A stretch of 7,101 nt of DNA from Halovenus sp. (GTDB lineage: Archaea; Halobacteriota; Halobacteria; Halobacteriales; Haloarculaceae): NCBI GenBank assembly GCA_028274925.1, contig JAQCNR010000087.1, forward strand, positions 1-7,101, written 5' to 3'. This document shows positions 1 to 4,515 of this stretch, piece by piece. The notes beneath the pieces are model-generated. The model made no database searches, was not told where the DNA came from, and saw nothing but the letters and a program-made list of their open reading frames with translations. The position numbers were made by a program, and so were the translations under genes. Position 1 is the first letter of the stretch. Each line of letters opens with the position of its first letter.

Positions 1-713
1 GCCCAGAGGTACATCGACATCGCGACGCCGGCGAGCAGCGAGTAGCCGATTGTCTTCCTGAGTGTCGAAATCTCACCGGCTGCAAGCAGTTCGTAGACCG
101 GCTTTTCCTCTTCGGCTGCGGAGAGGGCCACCATAATCCCGAGCACCGACAGCGCCATGAACAGCGCCTCTGCGGCGTGGTGCTGGGTGTGTCCGGCCAG
201 CGTGAACTGTAGTAGCCGGTCTGGTGCGAGCGCAACGAACCCGACGACAGTCAGTCCCCCAACCCGACCGCCGACGCGCCGTCCGATCAGGTAGCCCGGC
301 ACACAGATTGCCAGCGCAAACAGGACTGGTGCGAACAGGACGACATGGTCGAACAGGCTGCTGCTCGGCGAGCCAAGACCCACGATGAGGGCAACCAGTG
401 CGATAATCTGGTCGAACAGCGCGCCGAACTGTCCCGTTGCAGTGCCGTACGGGAAATATGTCCACGGGTCGTAGGGCATCGTCCCGAGGAAATTCTCCGT
501 GGCGTACTCTGCGGAGCGGTGGTTGTACCAGGGGTCGTTACCGCTGTAGTAAACCGTCCCCTCGTAGACGAAGTTTGACCAATTCCGAATTCGATTCCAG
601 AAAAGGAACCCGATCAAGACGGCCAGTACTGGAAGGTGATAGAACTCCGTCAACCAGTCCAGTACTGCCCGTGTCTCGGAGTCGTCTGCCAGCTGTTCCC
701 GCCAGTTGCTCAT
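1..713 (-). CDS. aglB: Archaeal oligosaccharyltransferase AglB (STT3 family), N-terminal part
   Basis: This gene encodes the first 237 residues of a dolichyl-phosphooligosaccharide-protein glycotransferase, the membrane enzyme that moves a lipid-linked glycan onto Asn of exported proteins such as the S-layer glycoprotein. The ATG is at 713-711 and the frame stays open to the left edge, so most of the membrane domain and the WWDYG-containing C-terminal domain lie outside. A first membrane helix spans about residues 28-40. The first external loop follows, with VYYSGNDPWYN at 54-64; its D60-P61 is the family's first metal-binding acidic site. FPYGT (87-91) and QFG (95-97) are also typical. More helices lie near 103-113, 125-143, 151-163 and 183-198. 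The second metal motif reads TQHHAAE (176-182), with Gln where the family usually has Asp. I identified it from remembered similarity to Haloferax AglB; I am confident of the family, less so of which paralogue this is. Confidence 0.9.
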   Translation of the reverse strand, partial: MSNWREQLADDSETRAVLDWLTEFYHLPVLAVLIGFLFWNRIRNWSNFVYEGTVYYSGNDPWYNHRSAEYATENFLGTMPYDPWTYFPYGTATGQFGALFDQIIALVALIVGLGSPSSSLFDHVVLFAPVLFALAICVPGYLIGRRVGGRVGGLTVVGFVALAPDRLLQFTLAGHTQHHAAEALFMALSVLGIMVALSAAEEEKPVYELLAAGEISTLRKTIGYSLLAGVAMSMYLW

Positions 714-738
714 TAGCAGATGACAGAAGCAGTGTGCG

Positions 739-751
739 CATAAGCCTTATG
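739..751 (-). promoter_or_regulatory. Palindromic TATA-like promoter element of aglB
   Basis: The sequence CATAAGCCTTATG is a perfect 6+1+6 inverted repeat, centred 32 bp upstream of the aglB ATG. It lies in the 61-bp gap after the preceding gene. AT-rich and at about TATA distance for a leaderless or near-leaderless transcript, it may serve as TATA box, operator or both. No Shine-Dalgarno sequence precedes the aglB start. The role is inferred. Confidence 0.45.
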
Positions 752-762
752 TAATGCACTGG

Positions 763-784
763 CGGCGCAGTTTCTTAGGCGCCG
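763..784 (-). terminator. Possible hairpin at the 3' end of the DUF5804-type gene
   Basis: CGGCGC and GCGCCG form a 6-bp GC stem around a 10-nt loop that contains the TAA stop (777-775). A T-run does not follow on the minus strand, so termination is uncertain; an RNA-stability hairpin or chance are alternatives. Confidence 0.25.
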
Positions 785-1239
785 AACTCAGACTCAGTCA
801 CCCTGATAATCACGGTTCGGTCAACCGCACGCAGGTCGTACTCGGGAATCTCTGCGCCGGTTCTGGTGACCAGCATTGGCTCGACCAGTTCTGGTGGCTC
901 TGTTTCCTCGTCGACGCCGTAGACGCGGAGAAATCGCTCGCTTTCGGCTGGCGTTAGCTCGTCGTTTCTGATTGCCGTTGCGAGGTCACGAGAGAGCCAC
1001 TCCTCGTCGCTGACTGATGGCTCCAGCACAAAGGCGTCCGCGACAAACCGGATAAGATACCAGTCGAGGTCGTTCAACAGCGAGACTGCCGCACCGAGGC
1101 TGACGGTTTCGACGGCGAGCGTGTTCGCATATAGCTCGGTGATGTCGTACGCCGCCAGCGCGTCACGAGCAGTCTCACGGGAGAGCAGTTCGTACTGCAG
1201 GTTTGTCTCCGACTCTCCGACGAGACAGACACGAGTCAC
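775..1239 (-). CDS. Haloarchaeal protein of unknown function (DUF5804-type)
   Basis: This 154-residue acidic soluble protein has no signal peptide or membrane segment. I recognise it from memory as the haloarchaeal DUF5804 family: the start MTRVCLVG, then LLSRETARDAL (19-29), AVETVSLGAA (42-51) and the central LLNDLDWYLIRFV are distinctive. No catalytic motif or known fold is evident, so I give no function. The start is a GTG at 1239-1237. An in-frame TGA nine bases upstream excludes an earlier start, and a strong Shine-Dalgarno match (GAGGTGA, 1252-1246) ends six bases before it. This is unusual here, as most starts in the window look leaderless. It lies between a hydratase-family gene and aglB on the same strand, with 112 bp and 61 bp gaps. 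The RBS suggests translation from a message begun upstream, possibly at the hydratase promoter. Confidence 0.85.
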   Translation of the reverse strand: MTRVCLVGESETNLQYELLSRETARDALAAYDITELYANTLAVETVSLGAAVSLLNDLDWYLIRFVADAFVLEPSVSDEEWLSRDLATAIRNDELTPAESERFLRVYGVDEETEPPELVEPMLVTRTGAEIPEYDLRAVDRTVIIRVTESEFGA

Positions 1240-1352
1240 GCTCTGTCACCTCTCGCGAGGCGACTGCTCTCTCGCTGTGTCTTGCTGGTTGCCGGTCGTC
1301 CTCCACTCATTCGTGAACCACTCCGCCGCCGTTGCTCAAAGTGGTTTCGCAC
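1236..1352 (-). CDS. Possible small Arg-rich linker ORF (38 aa)
   Basis: A short frame fills the gap between the hydratase-family gene and the DUF5804-type gene. A GTG at 1352-1350 shares its first base with the hydratase TAG stop. The TGA at 1238-1236 overlaps the downstream GTG start as GTGA, a classic translational-coupling overlap. An internal ATG at 1310-1308 would give 24 residues beginning MSGGRPATSK. The peptide has many Arg and few acidic residues, unlike typical haloarchaeal proteins, and I know no homologue. It may be chance. The neat junction overlaps are the only positive argument besides an open frame. Confidence 0.22.
   Translation of the reverse strand: MRNHFEQRRRSGSRMSGGRPATSKTQRESSRLARGDRA
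1246..1252 (-). promoter_or_regulatory. Shine-Dalgarno site deciding a GTG start
   Basis: The minus strand reads GAGGTGA, a seven-base match to the complement of the archaeal 16S rRNA 3' end. It lies six bases before the GTG at 1239. It supports this start and implies a leadered, probably polycistronic message. Confidence 0.7.
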
Positions 1353-2032
1353 TATTCGGCCTCGAAGGCCTTAATGAGGGTCGCAAAGGCGTCCTGTTCG
1401 CGCTGGTGCTGGGTCGAGACAGCCTCGCGGTCACGTATTCGCTCCTTGATTGCACGCATCGCGCCCGGGTCGTTCTCGGCGAGTTCCTCGGCAACCGTCC
1501 GTGGCTGGTCGACAATTCGACTGCAGAGACCGTGCTCGTAGGCCTCCGTTGCGTCGAGCACCCGCCCCGACAGCGAGATATCGAGTGCGATTCCCTCACC
1601 GACGACTCGGGGGAGTCGTGCTGTCCCACCCCACGCGCCGAATAGCCCGAGTTCGACGCCGCTCTCGGCGAATGTCGCGTCTGGCGTGGCGACCCGAAGG
1701 TCACAGGCCAGCGCGAGTTCGACACCGCCGCCGCGGGCAGCACCGTCGATGCCTGCGACGACAGCACCGTCGTAGGATTCCAGCGCCTGTGCAACGGACT
1801 GGCCTCGCTGTGCGAACGCCGCTGCAGCGTCCTCGTCGAGCGAGCGGACCGTGTCGAGGTCGGCCCCCGCACAGAAGGCGTCACCGGCACCGTGGAGATA
1901 CACCACTGGCTCGGTTGCCGTTTCAACTGTCGCCTTGAGGTCGTCCAGTCCAGCCCGTGTCAGCGCGTTCCGGCGTTCGGGCCGGTCGAGCGTAATCTCC
2001 CGGACGCTGTCGGTGGTCGCTGTGGTAATCAT
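1352..2032 (-). CDS. Enoyl-CoA hydratase/isomerase (crotonase) family protein
   Basis: This is a cytosolic crotonase-fold protein of 226 residues, slightly short for a family that usually runs about 255-260. LDRPERRNAL (15-24) is the family's N-terminal strand-turn. CAGADLD (54-60) forms the first half of the acyl-CoA oxyanion hole. GGGVELALACD (101-111) carries the second half and the equivalent of the first catalytic Glu (E105). The second catalytic Glu of classical hydratases (in the QPE segment) aligns with G125 in FAESGVELG. The reaction may therefore be isomerisation or another crotonase chemistry rather than ordinary hydration; the substrate cannot be named. I chose the ATG at 2032; the upstream in-frame TTG at 2059 adds nine residues with no family likeness. 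No Shine-Dalgarno is present, so the transcript is probably leaderless. The gene is divergent from the one at 2094. Confidence 0.88.
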   Translation of the reverse strand: MITTATTDSVREITLDRPERRNALTRAGLDDLKATVETATEPVVYLHGAGDAFCAGADLDTVRSLDEDAAAAFAQRGQSVAQALESYDGAVVAGIDGAARGGGVELALACDLRVATPDATFAESGVELGLFGAWGGTARLPRVVGEGIALDISLSGRVLDATEAYEHGLCSRIVDQPRTVAEELAENDPGAMRAIKERIRDREAVSTQHQREQDAFATLIKAFEAE

Positions 2033-2056
2033 GGACAGTCTTCCGGCGGTGGTTTC

Positions 2057-2068
2057 CAAAGTTCTTTG
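2057..2068. promoter_or_regulatory. Palindrome centred in a 61-bp divergent promoter
   Basis: CAAAGTTCTTTG is a 5+2+5 inverted repeat centred at about 2062.5. That is 30.5 bp from the ATG at 2032 (minus) and 31.5 bp from the ATG at 2094 (plus). Both genes lack Shine-Dalgarno sequences, so this site is at TATA-box distance for two leaderless transcripts. It could be a shared TATA region or a common operator. This is inferred from position and symmetry. Confidence 0.4.
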
Positions 2069-2093
2069 CCTTTGCTCCCGCTACAGTAGTGCA

Positions 2094-2789
2094 ATGGACG
2101 AAGCCGGGGCGACGCGCCAGGCTGCGCTCGGTGCTGTGCAGGATGTCGAACCTGCGGGGTTGCACGAGCGGATTACCGAATGGCTTGACCAAGGCTCGAT
2201 GGTACCAGGCGTATTGACGATTCGATTCGCACGCGCGACGACTGATTCTCCGATAGCACGCGCCGAATCGCAGCCAGCCGGTGATGAACTTGCGGACCCG
2301 GTCGGTGAACGCGCTGCAGGCGTTCAGCTGATCTACGATGGGCTCCGTCTCACACGCCGACTCGCACACGACGAACCGTGGGAAACTGGCGGCGGAGACG
2401 ACGCTGACCTGGATATTCTCGTCGCGGACGTACTCGTTGCCCGTGGCTTCTATCTACTGGCCAAGACAGACGCTGCCGGGCGAGCCGTCGAGACAGTCCG
2501 AGCCTTTGGTCGCGACCAGACTCGCCAGCAGGACAGTGGTGAGGGTTCACTGGACCGAAACCTCGAAGCAGACGCTCTGGAACTGGCGGCGGCGGCCGGG
2601 ACTGCCTTCGGTGACCGGACAATCTCGCCGGGTGTCACCGGCTTCGCTGCCGAGTTGGCCGACGAACTGGCAGCTGACGACTTCCCACCAGCGGCGGAGT
2701 TGCTCGCTGGCGTCGACGCCAAGCGCCTCCGCGGACTGACCGCGGAACAGGGCAGCAGTGACGGCCTGACGACGTCGGTTGATGATTGA
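2094..2789 (+). CDS. Degenerate polyprenyl-synthase-like protein of haloarchaea (DUF7114-type?)
   Basis: This 231-residue, mostly alpha-helical soluble protein is of a haloarchaeal family I believe is catalogued as DUF7114. Its helices follow trans-polyprenyl diphosphate synthases in order. AAGVQLIYDGLRLTRRLAHDEPW (in two parts, 74-87 and 88-96) sits where they have the ELIH..LIHDD segment. LDILVADVLVARGFYLLA (106-123) matches the AILAGDxLLxxAFxLL helix. LEADALELAAAAGT (157-170) matches the KTAALF.AA.LGA helix. DDxxD is absent at both sites, the lysine is Glu, and the Gly of GD is Ala. Catalysis is therefore unlikely; a structural or regulatory partner role is a hypothesis, like the non-catalytic subunit of bacterial heptaprenyl diphosphate synthase. 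The start is the ATG at 2094, without Shine-Dalgarno. The frame runs open upstream, but that region is the divergent promoter and the antisense of the hydratase gene. Confidence 0.8.
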   Translation: MDEAGATRQAALGAVQDVEPAGLHERITEWLDQGSMVPGVLTIRFARATTDSPIARAESQPAGDELADPVGERAAGVQLIYDGLRLTRRLAHDEPWETGGGDDADLDILVADVLVARGFYLLAKTDAAGRAVETVRAFGRDQTRQQDSGEGSLDRNLEADALELAAAAGTAFGDRTISPGVTGFAAELADELAADDFPPAAELLAGVDAKRLRGLTAEQGSSDGLTTSVDD

Positions 2790-2808
2790 TAGCAGGGCCG
2801 GCGTGAAT

Positions 2809-2823
2809 CGAAACGTTCAAAGA
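2809..2823 (+). promoter_or_regulatory. Probable tRNA-Thr promoter (BRE/TATA)
   Basis: CGAAAC followed by GTTCAAAGA, 27-41 bp upstream of the tRNA 5' end, resembles the BRE plus TATA arrangement of haloarchaeal tRNA promoters. It predicts a start a few bases before the mature tRNA. Confidence 0.5.
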
Positions 2824-2849
2824 TGACTCGCCGCAACCTGTGAGTGCGT

Positions 2850-2921
2850 GCCTGGGTAGCTTAGCGGTAAAGCGCGTCCTTGGTAAGGACGAGACCCCGG
2901 ATTCAAATTCCGGCCTAGGCT
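2850..2921 (+). tRNA. tRNA-Thr (anticodon GGT)
   Basis: A complete 72-nt cloverleaf without an intron. The acceptor stem is GCCTGGG with CCTAGGC (one G-U pair) and the discriminator is U, as expected for archaeal tRNA-Thr. The D stem is GCTT/AAGC with a 7-nt loop containing GG. The anticodon stem is CGTCC/GGACG around loop TTGGTAA, giving anticodon GGT (2882-2884), which reads ACC and ACU codons. The variable loop is five bases, and the T arm is CCGGA/TCCGG with loop TTCAAAT. CCA is not encoded. Its 3' side borders AT-richer DNA with a toxin-antitoxin pair, a common arrangement because tRNA genes are frequent integration targets. Confidence 0.97.
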
Positions 2922-2936
2922 CTCTTTCCTTGTTAC
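2922..2936 (+). terminator. T-rich terminator after tRNA-Thr
   Basis: The pyrimidine-rich stretch CTCTCTTTCCTTGTT starts immediately after the tRNA discriminator base. Archaeal RNA polymerase usually stops at T-rich tracts without needing a hairpin, so this is the natural termination site. The tract is interrupted by C residues. Confidence 0.4.
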
Positions 2937-2938
2937 GT

Positions 2939-2952
2939 CCGGTAGTTACCGG
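2939..2952. repeat. Perfect palindrome downstream of tRNA-Thr
   Basis: CCGGTAGTTACCGG is a 6+2+6 inverted repeat 18 bp beyond the tRNA, at the edge of the AT-richer stretch. It could support termination, bind a protein, or be a recombination site. No second copy exists in the window. The remainder of the gap up to 3030 shows no gene. Confidence 0.35.
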
Positions 2953-3030
2953 GTTCTTCGTCGGTGATACAATGTACGCCACGCAAGGACGAGTACCCAG
3001 CCTCCAGTATAAATTGAGTGTGGGACGAAT

Positions 3031-3516
3031 CTATTCGAACAGGCTCTGTGCCCTCCTGTAGATCGGTGCGCCGAGCCAGTCTCGCTGCTCCGCAAGTGCA
3101 TCGAGTTTTTCAGGTGCTTTTGCTCGATCCAGAACACCCCTCTTGACCAGTGCTTTCAGGACGATGGGTGAGATTGCGACTTGTGCATCTGCGACTGTCT
3201 GGAGTTCGGGTAGTGCTCGGAGGTCGTCGGTGATCAGGAATTCCGTCTCTATTTCCTTGGTAAGGAGGACGCAGCTTCCTTCTCCTTGGTCGACGCGGGA
3301 GGAAGTGAACTCCCTCTCGATTTGATGCGTGTCTATTCGGCTCAGATTGTCAAGCACGGTGTCGGCTGCATTCCCGTGACGGTCGTCGTACTGACTGGTT
3401 TTTTCCAGTTCTTCGATTACTGTTTCAGTGGTGTGGACATCAAACTCTGTTAGGAAGGCATCGAAGAGATCGATTGAGGCGAGTGAAATCAATGCGCTTG
3501 TGTCCGCTACAATCAT
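3031..3516 (-). CDS. PIN-domain toxin (VapC/DUF3368-like ribonuclease)
   Basis: This 161-residue PIN-fold protein is a probable metal-dependent ribonuclease toxin. The acidic metal-binding residues are in the expected order: D5 in IVADTSALI, E35/E36 in VIEELEK, D76 and E79 in VDQGEGSC, and D97/D98 in LITDDLRAL. PIN toxins use these clustered carboxylates to bind Mg or Mn and cut RNA; the target cannot be told from sequence. The C-terminal part (113-161, with ISPIVLKALVKRGVL) fits the DUF3368-like subgroup. The ATG at 3516 lies nine bases after the stop of the preceding antitoxin gene, so the two form an operon. All expected acidic residues are present and the frame is intact, so the toxin should be active. 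GC content looks lower than in flanking genes, consistent with horizontal acquisition. Confidence 0.88.
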   Translation of the reverse strand: MIVADTSALISLASIDLFDAFLTEFDVHTTETVIEELEKTSQYDDRHGNAADTVLDNLSRIDTHQIEREFTSSRVDQGEGSCVLLTKEIETEFLITDDLRALPELQTVADAQVAISPIVLKALVKRGVLDRAKAPEKLDALAEQRDWLGAPIYRRAQSLFE

Positions 3517-3525
3517 TCTTCCACG

Positions 3526-3828
3526 CTACAGCTCTGCGAGGTCGTCAGCTAGAGCCTCGCCTTGGTTCAGAATGGTTTTCGAGGCGCGGACTGATTCGGC
3601 GTCCTGTTGTCCGAGAAATTCCTTGAGGACCTCGAACCCGATCTGGTCGTCAAGATAGAGTTCCACGACTGCTTCCTTGAACGTCTCGTCGTCCTCAATG
3701 TCGTTTAGATACTCTTGAAGCGCCTCTTTGACAATATCGGTCCGGTTTTTTTTGCTAACTTCAGCCGCTACATCTGCCTTCTGGATCAAGTCTTCCGGGA
3801 GACGGAAGTTAACCCTGGTACTGCCCAT
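3526..3828 (-). CDS. Ribbon-helix-helix antitoxin paired with the PIN toxin
   Basis: This is a 100-residue two-part protein. Residues 1-42 form a CopG/Arc-type ribbon-helix-helix: the strand TRVNFRLP (4-11), helix A from about 12 to 24, then NRTDIVKEALQEYL (28-41). Such domains dimerise and bind palindromic operators. Residues 45-100, with AVVELYLDDQIGFEVLKEFLG (53-73, given as one helix-turn-helix-like stretch), resemble the UPF0175-type region that binds and neutralises cognate PIN toxins. The role is therefore antitoxin plus repressor of its own operon, which is inferred from the family and from the toxin gene directly downstream. The ATG at 3828 is preceded by AGGTGAT (3841-3835) six bases away, a strong ribosome-binding site. 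Palindromic DNA just upstream is a candidate operator. Confidence 0.85.
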   Translation of the reverse strand: MGSTRVNFRLPEDLIQKADVAAEVSKKNRTDIVKEALQEYLNDIEDDETFKEAVVELYLDDQIGFEVLKEFLGQQDAESVRASKTILNQGEALADDLAEL

Positions 3829-3834
3829 AACACA

Positions 3835-3841
3835 ATCACCT
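3835..3841 (-). promoter_or_regulatory. Shine-Dalgarno site of the antitoxin gene
   Basis: AGGTGAT on the minus strand pairs with the archaeal 16S rRNA 3' end and ends six bases before the ATG at 3828. It confirms this start and indicates a leadered message. Confidence 0.65.
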
Positions 3842-3880
3842 TCTGTATGTATGTTGTGACCACAGAAGTATGAATATTGG
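3841..3880 (-). promoter_or_regulatory. Candidate promoter/operator of the toxin-antitoxin operon
   Basis: TTCTGT (3841-3846) and ACAGAA (3862-3867) form an inverted repeat enclosing a smaller dyad, TGTG-AC-CACA (3855-3864), and the direct repeat GTATGTATGT. AT-rich CAATATTCATAC on the minus strand lies 40-52 bp before the ATG and could be the TATA region of a leadered transcript. Ribbon-helix-helix antitoxins usually bind such sites to repress their own operon. No experimental support is available. Confidence 0.4.
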
Positions 3881-4172
3881 TGAGCCAGACGTTTGTTATC
3901 GCACTATCGAGACTCCGGGCTTGGATTTCGTGAACCAAGACCACCTGCGTCAAACACGTCTGCAACCGTTTAGAAACCGAAACCTCGGCTCGACCCGTCT
4001 ACATCAACTGCTGGCGGTACAACACCCGGCCCAGTCTTCTCACCCCAGATGCTCAACGAAGAAGCAGCTACGACAGACGAAGAGTGAGCATTGTTAGATC
4101 CCGAAGGACTCGAAAATGGGGATTTAGCGGAGGAAAGCGAAGAATGAGTATTCATAGCTCGAAGTTAGATAC
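3881..4172. other. AT-richer stretch without a convincing gene
   Basis: No frame here shows a recognisable family, and the short open frames have neither a ribosome-binding site nor a plausible composition. One plus frame from 3974 reads KPKPRLDPST onward and is broken by TGA at 4085 and again at 4145; the second segment is acidic (LLDPEGLENGD). It could be decayed coding DNA, but this is weak. A 15-bp sequence at 4078-4092 recurs at 4138-4152 with two transitions, exactly 60 bp apart. The region may be leftover from the insertion that brought the toxin-antitoxin pair. Confidence 0.4.
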
Positions 4173-4187
4173 CTGGAAAAATCCCAG
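4173..4187 (-). terminator. Hairpin terminator of the copper chaperone gene
   Basis: Directly after the TAA stop, the minus strand forms CTGGGA-TTT-TTCCAG, a six-pair stem with one G-U pair around a T-rich loop. The internal run of five T residues and the position fit an archaeal terminator. Confidence 0.45.
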
Positions 4188-4385
4188 TTACTCAGCAGCC
4201 TCGTAGCCTGCTTCTTCGACAGCACCCACGAGCGCGTCCGGTGCAGCGTCTCCGTCGATAGTCGCCGTTCCGGCCTCTCGGTCGGCGCTGGCCGACGTAA
4301 CACCTGCAACCTTTTCCAGTGCGTCCTCGACAGTCTGCTCGCAGTGTTCACAACTCATTCCGTCGACAGTGATGGTCTGGCTCAT
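4188..4385 (-). CDS. copZ: CopZ-like HMA copper chaperone
   Basis: This is a complete 65-residue single heavy-metal-associated (HMA) domain with the beta-alpha-beta-beta-alpha-beta pattern. ITVDGMSCEHCEQTVEDAL contains the metal loop GMSCEHC, whose two cysteines, C12 and C15, bind Cu(I); the C-terminal EEAGYEAAE is also typical. Such proteins carry Cu(I) in the cytosol and pass it to the N-terminal HMA domains of a CopA ATPase. It is divergent from a TRASH-domain regulator and sits near copA, which fits that role. Its surface is acidic, as usual for halophiles. The ATG at 4385 has no Shine-Dalgarno; AT-rich AACAAATAG about 22-30 bp upstream may be the TATA box of a leaderless message. Zinc or another soft metal is possible but less likely next to this ATPase. 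Confidence 0.92.
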   Translation of the reverse strand: MSQTITVDGMSCEHCEQTVEDALEKVAGVTSASADREAGTATIDGDAAPDALVGAVEEAGYEAAE

Positions 4386-4515
4386 ACTTCGACACTAGCC
4401 ACTTGGTAGCTATTTGTTTTCTCCTTTTGAATCCGTGCCATACTCGCCACCTACACCTTGGAATCCAAAGCCAAACGCGGGAAACTGTAATCACTCTCGG
4501 GTCTGTAACCCCGTT
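4386..4515. promoter_or_regulatory. Divergent control region between copper chaperone and TRASH regulator
   Basis: This 130-bp gap must hold both promoters. Towards the chaperone, the minus strand has an AT-rich CAAATAG element at about TATA distance, and between it and the ATG an imperfect dyad (4395-4409). Towards the regulator, TTGGAATCCAA (4458-4468) is a perfect 5+1+5 inverted repeat centred 53 bp before the ATG, a plausible operator. AAACTGTAATC, about 25-30 bp before the regulator ATG, may be its TATA region. Confidence 0.45.

Noticed and set aside
73..465. A 130-codon minus-strand frame inside aglB
   Set aside because: It is an out-of-frame reading of the aglB coding region; the continuous AglB frame with membrane helices and the GNDP motif is the real one.
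1121..1938. Several plus-strand and minus-strand open frames across the hydratase gene
   Set aside because: They overlap the crotonase-family coding sequence in other frames and yield Arg/Pro/Ser-rich sequences without motifs; the crotonase motifs settle the real frame.
1851..2093. N-terminal extension of the plus-strand protein that begins at 2094
   Set aside because: The extension runs through the divergent promoter and antisense to the hydratase gene, and its residues lack any family likeness. The ATG at 2094 gives the expected start.
3870..4097. A 75-codon plus-strand frame downstream of the tRNA-linked region
   Set aside because: No ribosome-binding site, no recognisable domain, and a composition unlike a haloarchaeal protein; it also overlaps the likely antitoxin promoter.
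2850..4400. Integrated element with duplicated tRNA-Thr 3' end (att sites)
   Set aside because: I searched by eye for a second copy of the tRNA 3' segment up to the copper genes and found none, and no integrase gene is present in the window.
4414..4515. N-terminal extension of the Lrp/TRASH regulator from a TTG codon
   Set aside because: The added residues are Pro/Asn-rich and unlike the family, whose helix-turn-helix begins within a few residues of the ATG at 4516.
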